Shown: positions 7,141-13,979, numbered from the stretch's first letter. The stretch: 35,856 nt of DNA from Pseudomarimonas sp964350895 (GCA_964350895.1 CAYGMG010000027.1:1-35856), one strand, 5' to 3'. A program made the numbers and translations. The notes: a model not told the origin generated them from the sequence alone.

Positions 7141-9777
7141 ATGAAGACCAGCGCACAGATCCGTACCGACTTCCTTGAATTCTTCCGCTCCAAGGGTCAC
7201 GCCGTGGTGGCCTCCAGCCCGCTGGTGCCGGGCAACGATCCGTCCCTGCTGTTCACCAATGCCGGCATGGTGCAGTTCAAGGACGTGTTCCTCGGCGGTG
7301 AGAAGCGCAGCTACAGCCGCGCCACCAGCTCGCAGCGCTGCCTGCGTGCCGGCGGCAAGCACAATGATCTGGATTCGGTCGGCTACACCGCGCGCCACCA
7401 CACCTTCTTCGAGATGCTCGGCAATTTCAGCTTCGGCGATTACTTCAAGCGCGAAGCGATCGGCTATGCCTGGGAGCTGCTCACCGGCGTCTGGCAGATT
7501 CCCGCCGACAAGCTGCTGGTGACGATCTACCACAGCGACGACGAGGCGTTCGACATCTGGCATCGCGAGATCGGCCTGCCCGAAGCGCGAATCATCCGCA
7601 TTGGCGACAACAAGGGCGCGCCCTACGCCTCGGACAACTTCTGGCAGATGGCCGACACCGGCCCCTGCGGCCCGTGCAGCGAGATCTTTTACGACCACGG
7701 TGCGGATATCGCCGGCGGCCCGCCGGGCAGTCCGGATGAAGACGGCGACCGCTTCATCGAGATCTGGAACAACGTGTTCATGCAGTTCGACCGCCAGCCC
7801 GACGGCAGCCTGGTGCCGCTGCCCGCGCCCTGCGTCGACACCGGCATGGGGCTTGAGCGCATCTCGGCCGTGCTCCAGCACGTGCACAGCAATTACGAGA
7901 TCGACCTGTTCGAGAAGCTGATCCGCAGCGCGGCGGAGTTCACCGCCACCGAGGACCTGGCCAACAAGTCGCTGCGGGTGATCGCCGACCACATCCGCGC
8001 CTGCAGCTTCCTGATCGTCGACGGCGTATTGCCGAGCAACGAGGGCCGCGGCTACGTGCTGCGCCGGATCATCCGCCGCGCCCTGCGCCATGGCTGGATG
8101 CTCGGCGTGCGCGGCGGCTTCTTCCACAAGATGGTCGCACCACTGGTCGAGCTGATGGGTGAGGCCTATCCGGAACTGGTGGCCAAGCGCGAGCTGGTCG
8201 AAAAAGCGCTGCGCGCCGAGGAAGAGCGCTTCGCCGAGACGCTCGACTCGGGCATGAAGATCTTCAACGACATCGCCCAACGCGCCAGCGCCCAGATCCC
8301 CGGCGAAGATGCCTTTCGCCTGTACGACACCTATGGCTTCCCGGTTGACCTGACCGCCGACATCGCCCGCGAGCGCGGCCTTGGCGTCGATATGGCCGGC
8401 TTCGAAGCCGCAATGGACAAGCAGCGCGAGCGCGCCCGCGAGGCGAGCAAGTTCGCGGCGGCCGGCAACCTGCCCTCGGATCTGGTGGCCAAGCTGGCGC
8501 CGACCCGCTTCCTTGGTTACGACGACCTGTCCGCCGAAGGCTGTCGCATCGTTGCCCTGCTTCGCGACGGCCTGCCAGTGCAGCGCCTGGAAGCGGGGGA
8601 ACAGGGTGTGGTGTTCCTCGAACAGACCCCGTTCTACGCCGAAAGCGGCGGCCAGTCCGGCGACAGCGGAACACTTGCCGGCGAGGCCGAGGCGCGCTTC
8701 GAGGTCAGCGACACGCAGAAGTTCTCGGCCGCTTTTCACGGCCACATCGGCCGTCTGCAATCCGGCGCATTGGCGGTCGGGGAAAGCGTGACGGCAGGAA
8801 TCGACCCCGAGCGCCGCCAGGCAATCGTGCTCAACCACAGCGCGACCCACCTGCTGCACGCCGCCCTGCGCAGCGTGCTCGGCGAGCACGTCACCCAGAA
8901 GGGCTCGCTGGTCGCGCCGGAGCGGCTGCGCTTTGACTTCTCGCATTTTCAGCCGATCAGCAGTGACGAGCTGGCTACCATCGAGCGCATGGTCAACGAG
9001 GAAATCCGCCGCAACGTCGAGGCCGAAGTCCACCACATGGGCATGCAGGAGGCCCTCGACTTCGGCGCCATGGCCCTGTTCGGCGAGAAGTACGGCGAGA
9101 ACGTCCGCGTGCTGCGCATGGGCAGCTTCTCCACCGAGCTGTGCGGCGGCACCCACGTTCAGCGCAGCGGCGACATCGGCTTGTTCAAGATCGTCAGCGA
9201 AGGCGGCATCTCCGCCGGCGTGCGGCGTATCGAGGCGGTCACCGGCGACGGCGCTCTGGCGCATGTCGCCGAGGAAGAGGCGCGGCTGGCCGAGGTCGCG
9301 CGCCTTGCCGGCGGCAGCGCCGCCGACGTGGTCGACAAGGTGCGCCAGCTGATCGAGCGCCAGCGCAAGCTCGACAAGGAGCTGGAGGCGCTCAAGGCCA
9401 AGGCCGCTGCCGGTGCCACCGGCAGCCTGGTGGAACAGGCTGTGGAGATCGGCGGGTTCAAGGTGCTGGCAGCGCGCCTGGAAGGCATCGAGCCCAAGGC
9501 CCTGCGCGACAGCGTCGACGTGCTCAAGCAGAAGCTCGGCGATGCGGTGATCCTGCTTGCCGCCGCCAGCGACGGCAAGGCGTCCCTGGTCGCCGGAGTC
9601 AGCGGCGCGGCGCAGGGCAAGGTCAAGGCTGGCGAGCTGGTCGCGCATGTCGCCGGACAGATCGGCGGCAAGGGCGGCGGCCGTCCGGACATGGCCCAGG
9701 GCGGCGGCGAGGACGGCCCGGCACTGATCGCAGCGCTCGGCGGCGTCAGTGACTGGGTCGCCCAGCGGGCAGGTTGA
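7141..9777 (+). CDS. alaS: alanyl-tRNA synthetase
   Basis: An 878-residue class II synthetase that charges tRNA-Ala, with the usual full-length bacterial domain order: N-terminal catalytic core (about 1-250, beginning MKTSAQIRTDFLEFF and containing GMVQFKDVFLG and the RCLRAGGKHNDL region), tRNA recognition, editing domain and C-terminal oligomerisation/C-Ala domain with the GGGRPDMAQGGG signature. The zinc-binding editing motifs are intact: HxxxH at H566/H570 and CxxxH at C668/H672, so deacylation of mischarged Ser/Gly should work. The ATG at 7141 gives the canonical N-terminus; no strong Shine-Dalgarno is visible before it. It is followed by csrA, the common order in this group. Confidence 0.98.
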   Translation: MKTSAQIRTDFLEFFRSKGHAVVASSPLVPGNDPSLLFTNAGMVQFKDVFLGGEKRSYSRATSSQRCLRAGGKHNDLDSVGYTARHHTFFEMLGNFSFGDYFKREAIGYAWELLTGVWQIPADKLLVTIYHSDDEAFDIWHREIGLPEARIIRIGDNKGAPYASDNFWQMADTGPCGPCSEIFYDHGADIAGGPPGSPDEDGDRFIEIWNNVFMQFDRQPDGSLVPLPAPCVDTGMGLERISAVLQHVHSNYEIDLFEKLIRSAAEFTATEDLANKSLRVIADHIRACSFLIVDGVLPSNEGRGYVLRRIIRRALRHGWMLGVRGGFFHKMVAPLVELMGEAYPELVAKRELVEKALRAEEERFAETLDSGMKIFNDIAQRASAQIPGEDAFRLYDTYGFPVDLTADIARERGLGVDMAGFEAAMDKQRERAREASKFAAAGNLPSDLVAKLAPTRFLGYDDLSAEGCRIVALLRDGLPVQRLEAGEQGVVFLEQTPFYAESGGQSGDSGTLAGEAEARFEVSDTQKFSAAFHGHIGRLQSGALAVGESVTAGIDPERRQAIVLNHSATHLLHAALRSVLGEHVTQKGSLVAPERLRFDFSHFQPISSDELATIERMVNEEIRRNVEAEVHHMGMQEALDFGAMALFGEKYGENVRVLRMGSFSTELCGGTHVQRSGDIGLFKIVSEGGISAGVRRIEAVTGDGALAHVAEEEARLAEVARLAGGSAADVVDKVRQLIERQRKLDKELEALKAKAAAGATGSLVEQAVEIGGFKVLAARLEGIEPKALRDSVDVLKQKLGDAVILLAAASDGKASLVAGVSGAAQGKVKAGELVAHVAGQIGGKGGGRPDMAQGGGEDGPALIAALGGVSDWVAQRAG

Positions 9778-9781
9778 GGCT

Positions 9782-9801
9782 GCGGGGTCGACAGGCCCCG
9801 C
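9782..9801 (+). terminator. weak hairpin after alaS
   Basis: GCGGGG and CCCCGC form a 6-bp stem around an 8-nt loop a few bases after the alaS stop, followed by a short mixed T-rich tract (CCTTTATT). It could end or attenuate alaS transcription; the U-run is poor. Confidence 0.35.
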
Positions 9802-9810
9802 GATCCTTTA

Positions 9811-9840
9811 TTGCAGCGCGCTCTGCTGCTCGGCTAGTAT
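9811..9840 (+). promoter_or_regulatory. candidate sigma-70 promoter for csrA
   Basis: TTGCAG (9811-9816) and TAGTAT (9835-9840) are separated by 18 bp and placed about 110 bp before csrA. This would give a leader of roughly 100 nt, long enough for regulation. It lies right after the weak alaS hairpin. Confidence 0.5.
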
Positions 9841-9948
9841 CGGGCGAGGACCCGCAGCGCCACGCGCCAGGGACAGCCGGCAAGTCCGAAACGGCAGCAC
9901 AGGGTGGTAGGGGCCACCCGGACAAGCCGGTCGCGAGGGAGACGCGAA

Positions 9949-10164
9949 ATGCTGATATTGACCCGACGTGTAGGCGAAACGCTGATGATTGGCGACCAGG
10001 TGACGGTCACCGTACTCGGCGTCAAAGGCAACCAGGTGCGCATCGGTATTAATGCGCCCAAGGATGTCTCGGTGCATCGAGAAGAGATCTACCAACGCAT
10101 CCGCCGTGACGGCGACGACGCCGCGCCCGCGGAGGGTGAGGTTGCAGTCGAACCATCCAGCTGA
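9949..10164 (+). CDS. csrA: carbon storage regulator, RNA-binding translational regulator
   Basis: A 71-residue CsrA/RsmA protein that binds GGA motifs in mRNA leaders as a dimer to control translation and stability. The sequence MLILTRRVGETLMIGD, VTVLGVKGNQVRIGI and V-H-R-E-E-I-Y is the full family core, with the RNA-contacting residues L4, R6 and R44 region kept. Residues 53-71 are an acidic Ala/Glu/Pro tail. The ATG at 9949 gives the standard N-terminus and has a GAGGGAGA ribosome binding site 6-7 bp upstream; the longer frame from 9904 adds nothing known. The ribosome binding site itself contains GGA, so autoregulation is plausible. Confidence 0.97.
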   Translation: MLILTRRVGETLMIGDQVTVTVLGVKGNQVRIGINAPKDVSVHREEIYQRIRRDGDDAAPAEGEVAVEPSS

Positions 10165-10174
10165 GCGAGAGGGG

Positions 10175-10203
10175 TTTACCCGCCCCGGTCCAGCGGATAG
10201 ACT
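10175..10203 (+). promoter_or_regulatory. candidate promoter for tRNA-Ser
   Basis: TTTACC (10175-10180) and TAGACT (10198-10203) with a 17-bp spacer, 37 bp before the mature tRNA 5' end. A short 5' leader removed by RNase P would follow. Alternatively the tRNA is read through from csrA. Confidence 0.45.
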
Positions 10204-10240
10204 TCCGCGTCTGCTTCGCCACCGCGAGGCACGCAGTCCC

Positions 10241-10333
10241 GGAGAGATGCCCGAGAGGCCGAAGGGGCTCCCCTGCTAAGGGAGTATAGGGTCAAAAGCT
10301 CTATCGAGGGTTCGAATCCCTCTCTCTCCGCCA
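10241..10333 (+). tRNA. tRNA-Ser(GCT)
   Basis: A 93-nt class II tRNA with encoded CCA. The acceptor stem GGAGAGA pairs with TCTCTCC (10323-10329), discriminator G, CCA at 10331-10333. The anticodon stem CTCCC/GGGAG holds the loop CT-GCT-AA with anticodon GCT at 10275-10277, reading AGC/AGU. The long variable arm typical of serine tRNAs lies at about 10285-10304, and the T arm is GAGGG-TTCGAAT-CCCTC. Its last 16 nt are repeated three times downstream. Confidence 0.97.
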
Positions 10334-10483
10334 TAAATGAAAATGCCGCCTTTGGGCGGCTTTTTCATTTGTGGCTTCGGTCGAGCGATTTCCGGCCAGT
10401 GGCCCTGCATGGCCGCTGGCGTTCGCGGGGCCGCGAGCCTTTCGGCTCGCAAGCAGGCCGCGCTCACCCCTCTCTCTCCGCCA
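10334..10483 (+). repeat. tRNA-Ser tail repeat, unit 1 (possible structured RNA)
   Basis: A 150-bp unit that starts right after the tRNA CCA and ends with CCCTCTCTCTCCGCCA, an exact copy of the 3' T-stem strand, acceptor strand, discriminator and CCA of tRNA-Ser. Inside are a terminator hairpin (10345-10365), hairpin A (10395-10420, 10-bp stem, loop CTGCAT) and hairpin B (10433-10450, loop TTTC) with outer pairing GGCC/GGCC. Units 2 and 3 keep the same plan. Confidence 0.85.
10345..10369 (+). terminator. intrinsic terminator after tRNA-Ser
   Basis: GCCGCC-TTTG-GGCGGC followed directly by TTTTTCATTT. The AAATGAAAA before the stem can pair with the T-rich tail, so it may also stop transcription from the other side. 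The matching positions in units 2 and 3 have lost the T-run (CTCTTA, CTCTCA), so this is the only complete terminator of the array. Confidence 0.85.
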
Positions 10484-10632
10484 GTCAATGAAATGGCGGC
10501 CTTCGGGCGGCTCTTACTTGATGGCTTCGGTCGAGTGATTTCCGGCTGCCGGCCCTGCATGGCCGGCAGCGTTCGTCGGCGCGCGAACCGTGCGGTTCGC
10601 AAGCGCGCCGGCTCACCCCTCTCTCTCCGCCA
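10484..10632 (+). repeat. tRNA-Ser tail repeat, unit 2
   Basis: 149 bp, again ending in the 16-nt tRNA-Ser 3' sequence. Hairpin A is here GCTGCCGGCC/GGCCGGCAGC (10545-10570): the stem differs from unit 1 at four base pairs, all still paired, while the loop CTGCAT is unchanged. Hairpin B is GCGAACC-GTGC-GGTTCGC (10583-10600), with a G-C pair of unit 1 replaced by A-T. Outer pairing is GGCGC/GCGCC. Such compensatory changes indicate selection on structure. Confidence 0.85.
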
Positions 10633-10780
10633 TTAGTGAAAGGGCCGCCCCCGGGCGGCTCTCATCAACGGCTCCGGTCGAGTGATTTCCAGCCAGCGGC
10701 CCTGCATGGCCGCTGGCGTTCGCGCGGCCGCGAGCCTTTCGGCTCGCAAGCAGGCCGCGCTCACCCCTCTCTCTCCGCCA
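10633..10780 (+). repeat. tRNA-Ser tail repeat, unit 3
   Basis: 148 bp with the same plan, ending in the third copy of the 16-nt tail (CCA at 10778-10780). Hairpin A is GCCAGCGGCC/GGCCGCTGGC (10692-10717), perfectly paired where unit 1 has a G-U pair. Hairpin B equals that of unit 1, and the outer stem GCGCGGCC/GGCCGCGC is perfect. A short start of a fourth unit (about 10781-10805, TTAGTGAAGGGGCCGCC...) follows and then the similarity ends. Confidence 0.85.
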
Positions 10781-11438
10781 TTAGTGAAGGGGCCGCCGCC
10801 GGGCGGTGTTCTTCAGCGAATCGCTGTCCGGGGAACGTCAATACCCCCGCAACCTCGTCACCCCCGCGAAGGCGGGGGTCCAGCTCCTGCTCTGCCAGCC
10901 TTGAACAGGCCTTCAAACAGCTGGATCCCCGCCTACGCGGGGATGACGTCGGAACCTTGCGGGACGTTCGGTCTGGAAGCGAGTCCTCGCACCTACGCAC
11001 TCCGCTCAAAGAGGCCCGAACTTTTTCCCCGGACAGCAGTGCGCCTACTCGGGGATGACCTCGGGACGTTGCAGTGCGAGGGGGTCGAAAGCGAGTCCTC
11101 GCACCTTCGCTTTCCGCTGAGAATCGCCCACTACGCGGATGAGCGCCGAAGGTCCGCTCCTCTCCCCGGACAGCAGTGCGCGCAGGCGGGAATCCAGTCC
11201 TTGGACACGATATCAACGGGTTGAGAGCGGAAGCTGGACCCCCGCCCACGCGGGGGTGACGGTATCGAGGATGTCTGGGTTTCCCCCGACAGCCATACGC
11301 CAAGGAGGGGGCACGATTTCAGATGCCTGAAGGGGAGATCGCAATCGTCCGATGCTTGAAGCCGCTGCGGCTTGCGGTAGCTGGCAGGTGTCGTCGATGT
11401 CGGCCGGGCCCGATCACCCTGCTCGGCGCGCGCAGCGG
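10781..11438. other. repeat-rich gene-free region
   Basis: No credible gene in about 650 bp. Besides the head-to-head palindromes it contains two direct repeats: GCGAGTCCTCGCACCT at 10979 and 11091, and GGACAGCAGTGCGC at 11031 and 11168, marking a degenerate duplication of about 112-137 bp. A further CCCCCGC..GCGGGGGTGACG hairpin lies at about 11235-11261. Nothing else is recognised between 11262 and 11438. Confidence 0.6.
10856..10948. repeat. inverted pair of short palindromic intergenic repeats
   Basis: CGTCACCCCCGCGAAGGCGG... starts at 10856 and its inverted partner CCCCGCCTACGCGGGGATGA... ends at about 10948, each a small hairpin by itself. They sit head to head about 35 bp apart, like a BIME. 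This CCCCGCG-type repeat is widespread in high-GC proteobacteria and may act at the RNA level as a transcript end or stabiliser. Confidence 0.75.
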
Positions 11439-11717
11439 CTAGGACTCGCTGCTCTCGCCGGACGCCGTCGGAGCGCGACCCACGTCATGGAACCAGGCTT
11501 CGACCTTGCCCTTGTGCTTGAAGGTCATCGGGTTGCCGCGGCGGTCTGTAGCGCGGCCTACCGCCACGCGGATCCAGCCCTCGCTGATGCAGTACTCCTC
11601 GACATCCGTGCGCTCCTTGCCGTTGAAGGCGATGCCCACGCCGCGCTCGATGAGGGCGGCATCGTGGAAACGGCTGCGCGGGTTGACGTCGAGGCGGTCG
11701 GGAGGGGTATCGGACAT
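11439..11717 (-). CDS. DUF3297 family protein
   Basis: A 92-residue protein that begins MSDTPPDRLDVNPRSRFHD and carries the family core GVGIAFNGKERTDVEEYCISEG followed by WIRVAVGRATDRRGNPMTFKHKGKVEAWF, which covers almost the whole length. DUF3297 proteins are small, conserved and cytoplasmic; their role is unknown, and neighbours here give no hint. The ATG at 11717 gives the usual N-terminus. The last 12 residues are Ser/Glu-rich and outside the family. A MITE-like element begins 73 bp upstream of its start. Confidence 0.9.
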   Translation of the reverse strand: MSDTPPDRLDVNPRSRFHDAALIERGVGIAFNGKERTDVEEYCISEGWIRVAVGRATDRRGNPMTFKHKGKVEAWFHDVGRAPTASGESSES

Positions 11718-11789
11718 GATGTGGCTCGGTGCATGGAAAGGCGCGCAGCATAACGGTCTCTGGGCCGATCGTCGCTCAAGCTCACCGCG

Positions 11790-11955
11790 CTAGTGTCCTG
11801 TCCCGGACGTATGTTGTTGAAGTCGCGACGCGGATTCGTCGTCGAGGCAAGGCGCGAGAAGGAGGCATAGCAGCGCTATGGTGACGACGAGGAACGCAGC
11901 ATCGGCGGCGCAGACCGAGCGAATTCTGCGATGTACTTCCGGGACAGGGCACTAG
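11790..11955. repeat. MITE-like palindromic element, inverted copy 4
   Basis: A 166-bp copy of the elements at 1-392 in the opposite orientation, with the same length, CTAG at both ends, terminal repeats CTAGTGTCCT/CTAGTGCCCT and the CATAGC-AGC-GCTATG centre. It shows that the unit moves as a discrete element. It lies between the DUF3297 gene and tRNA-Arg. Confidence 0.85.
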
Positions 11956-12134
11956 CATGCAGGGCCCCGGTCAGATCGGTCGTCGAGTGAGGTGTGGCAT
12001 GGACAGCCTTGGTCTTCAAAGCCAAGGAGCCGCGCGGCCATCACGACCCGGGCATTGCTGGTCGGCTGTGCAGCGGATCGCGACGCGAACGCCGGGCGCT
12101 GGCTGCTTCTGGATGGTTCCGGACAAAACAAGGC

Positions 12135-12163
12135 TTGACGACCCGCCGTCAGCTACCCATAAT
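12135..12163 (+). promoter_or_regulatory. strong promoter for tRNA-Arg
   Basis: TTGACG (12135-12140), 17-bp spacer, CATAAT (12158-12163). Transcription would start around 12170, only a few bases before the mature tRNA at 12176. Spacing and position are ideal for sigma-70. Confidence 0.75.
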
Positions 12164-12175
12164 TCGCGGCTCAAC

Positions 12176-12252
12176 GCGCCCGTAGCTCAGTTGGATAGAG
12201 TACCAGGCTACGAACTTGGTGGTCGGGAGTTCGAATCTCTCCGGGCGCGCCA
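12176..12252 (+). tRNA. tRNA-Arg(ACG)
   Basis: A 77-nt tRNA with encoded CCA. Acceptor GCGCCCG pairs with CGGGCGC (12242-12248), discriminator G, CCA at 12250-12252. The D arm is TAGCTCAGTTGGATAGAGTA; the anticodon loop CT-ACG-AA has ACG at 12210-12212, where A34 would be edited to inosine to read CGU/CGC/CGA. The T arm contains GTTCGAATC. Confidence 0.97.
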
Positions 12253-12265
12253 TAAGAAGATCAAG

Positions 12266-12305
12266 AGGGTCAGTGACTTACGGTCACTGGCCCTTTTGTT
12301 TTTTC
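12266..12305 (+). terminator. intrinsic terminator of tRNA-Arg
   Basis: AGGGTCAGTGAC and GTCACTGGCCCT form a stem of about 12 bp (one G-U pair) around a TTACG loop, followed by TTTTGTTTTTTC. It sits 13 bp after the tRNA. Confidence 0.9.
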
Positions 12306-12320
12306 GGCCTCCGAATCGCC

Positions 12321-12406
12321 TGTGACAGGTTCTGTGACACGTCCTGTGACAGTGGCGTTTTTCTGACCACAAATCAGGGCCGAAATCGAGCACAAAGTCT
12401 GTGACG
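12321..12406. repeat. TGTGACA direct repeats at 12-bp spacing
   Basis: TGTGACA begins at 12321, 12333 and 12345, exactly 12 bp apart, with TGTGACG at 12400 and another TGTGACA at 12617. They follow the tRNA-Arg terminator. Such spaced heptamers resemble protein-binding iterons or recombinase arm sites, but no replication or integrase gene is present. Confidence 0.5.
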
Positions 12407-12459
12407 GCAAACGACCACTAAGTCGCTCCGAAATGACCCCCAAGTCCAGCGCACGGTTG

Positions 12460-12783
12460 TCACTCCTTCTTGGGCTGTTGGTGCGCAACAACGACCATCA
12501 CGCGGTCTGCCTTGGTGTCGTTCGCCGAAGCGATGGCCATTAGGTTACCGAACGACGGAAACTTGATGCTGGCGAGCATTTGAGGCGATCCGCGGTGGCG
12601 ACACCGTCTCGGAATCTGTGACAGCGTCGCAGGCGCACAGGGCTCTCCATTCGAGCGATCTCCCGGCTCGTGTTCGATGTCGGCAATCAGCCCGCCGGAT
12701 ACGACGCAAACACGCCAGTCCTTCGATGCGCACCACCCGAGTTGAACGACCAAAGACTCGATGCAGTGCCACAGGAGATTCAC
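12460..12783 (-). CDS. hypothetical protein, possible
   Basis: A possible 107-residue product starting with GTG at 12783, whose GTGA overlaps the stop codon of the Cj0069-like gene by 4 bp, the usual sign of translational coupling. I do not recognise it. It has four cysteines in the first 50 residues and a lysine-rich end (HQQPKKE). No ribosome binding site is clear. The long frame it belongs to continues antiparallel inside the upstream gene, where it is only a shadow. It could equally be non-coding or a decayed gene. Confidence 0.3.
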   Translation of the reverse strand: MNLLWHCIESLVVQLGWCASKDWRVCVVSGGLIADIEHEPGDRSNGEPCAPATLSQIPRRCRHRGSPQMLASIKFPSFGNLMAIASANDTKADRVMVVVAHQQPKKE

Positions 12784-13817
12784 AGCGCTGAATACGCGAG
12801 CACGCCAGTCACCGCCGACACCAAGGGCGCAATGGCCGACGGCGGGAAGGGCGACACGCTGCTGACGTTTATCTCGCAGAGCACGCGGCGCTCTTCCCCG
12901 GAGGAATCTTCGCCGGGCAGGAAGTCTGCGTCCCAGAGCAACGGCAGCGCCCGCGGCCTGACTCCGGCGCGCTCGCACAGCATGGGCAGCCAGTCGTGCT
13001 CTAGACACGCGCGCAAGCGCTGAAAGCGGGGATCGTCGGGGCCGCTGTATAGCCTCGGTCCTGGCGTGGGTGGGGCAGCCCCCACGGTCGCGGGATAGAG
13101 CGCATTGACCGCCTGGTGGCCGAAACCGGCTACGCGGTCGCGCACCAGATAAGCGCGGGTCATGCCTCGGGCGAGTCCCGGTTGCCAAGCTTGGTCGATC
13201 ATATGGCCGCCGTTCGCGAAGTACGGCGCCAGCCGCTGCAGCAGGGTGTCGACGTCGACGGTTTCTTCGATCGCGCCGCGCTGGGCGTGGCGCAGGAGAA
13301 AACATCCGTCGCCCGTCGCCTCGATCCGCCACACACCGATGCCGCTGTGCCCGCGCGGCTGCTTCAGAACGCGCGGGCCGTTCGTCGATCGCGCCAACAC
13401 TGCGCAGCGAACCTCCCGGAGATTGTCGACGCGCCAGGCGTCGCTGCCGAATGGAAGATCACGGACCGCGAGCAACACATCTTTCGTGCCGAGCCGAAGG
13501 ATCGTGTCGGGGTCGGTGCTGACGAATACGCCCTGCGCGGCCACGTCGCGCAGCATGGCGTCGAGCACCTGCCGGGTGCGGCCGCCTTCGATCGGGTTGT
13601 GCCACACCAACACGCCGCGCACCCGCTGCAACTGGACGCGGACTTCGTAGACGAAGTCGTCGTTGTAGACGGCTGGCTCGGCGGCAATGCCGGCCGCGGC
13701 CAACGCCGCGAAGAGCTCGGAAAATCGACTTTCGGCGGGATCGGCGCGATTGCGCATCGCGCGGTCACCCGGATACAGCAGAGCCCAGCGCTTGCCTGCG
13801 TTGAGTGGGTTCTGCAC
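12780..13817 (-). CDS. Cj0069 family protein (ATP-grasp-like)
   Basis: A 345-residue protein. Similarity to Cj0069-family proteins is seen in the N-terminal RFSELFAALAAAGIAAEPAVYND segment, the VLVWHNPIEGG motif, the VLKQPRGHSGIGVWRI segment (glycine-rich, like an ATP-grasp nucleotide loop) and the C-terminal VLCEINVSSVSPFPPSA, where E and N correspond to metal/ATP ligands. This suggests an ATP-dependent carboxylate-amine ligase, but no substrate is known. The start is GTG at 13817, supported by a GGGAGGG ribosome binding site 6 bp upstream; the residue after it gives the normal N-terminus. It lies between tRNA-Arg and the metal island, on the same strand as the island. Confidence 0.8.
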   Translation of the reverse strand: MQNPLNAGKRWALLYPGDRAMRNRADPAESRFSELFAALAAAGIAAEPAVYNDDFVYEVRVQLQRVRGVLVWHNPIEGGRTRQVLDAMLRDVAAQGVFVSTDPDTILRLGTKDVLLAVRDLPFGSDAWRVDNLREVRCAVLARSTNGPRVLKQPRGHSGIGVWRIEATGDGCFLLRHAQRGAIEETVDVDTLLQRLAPYFANGGHMIDQAWQPGLARGMTRAYLVRDRVAGFGHQAVNALYPATVGAAPPTPGPRLYSGPDDPRFQRLRACLEHDWLPMLCERAGVRPRALPLLWDADFLPGEDSSGEERRVLCEINVSSVSPFPPSAIAPLVSAVTGVLAYSAL

Positions 13818-13979
13818 GCTGCCCTCCCGCTTCTCGCTCGGCGTGCCCTGGACCGGCAGCCAGGACCAGCGTTAAGTTTGCGCCCACGGGATGCCAGCCG
13901 CATCCCTGGACGTTCCGCCTGCCCGACTGTCTTCCAACGATGAAGTCAGGCGGTCCAACTGGACCCAGGCAACCCGACG

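Noticed and set aside
7027..9648. 873-residue frame antisense to alaS
   Set aside because: It mirrors alaS on the other strand; high GC keeps the antisense frame open, and it shows no family motif.
10856..11261. CRISPR-like array from the CCCCGCG palindromes
   Set aside because: Spacing is irregular, orientation alternates, and no cas gene is near; these are dispersed intergenic repeats.
12784..13332. Upstream part of the long frame ending at 12460
   Set aside because: It overlaps the Cj0069-like gene in another frame and has Arg/Pro-rich shadow composition; only the last 107 codons lie outside that gene.
13952..13965. Terminator of the metal series (GGTCC-AACT-GGACC)
   Set aside because: The stem is only 5 bp and no T-run follows on the minus strand.
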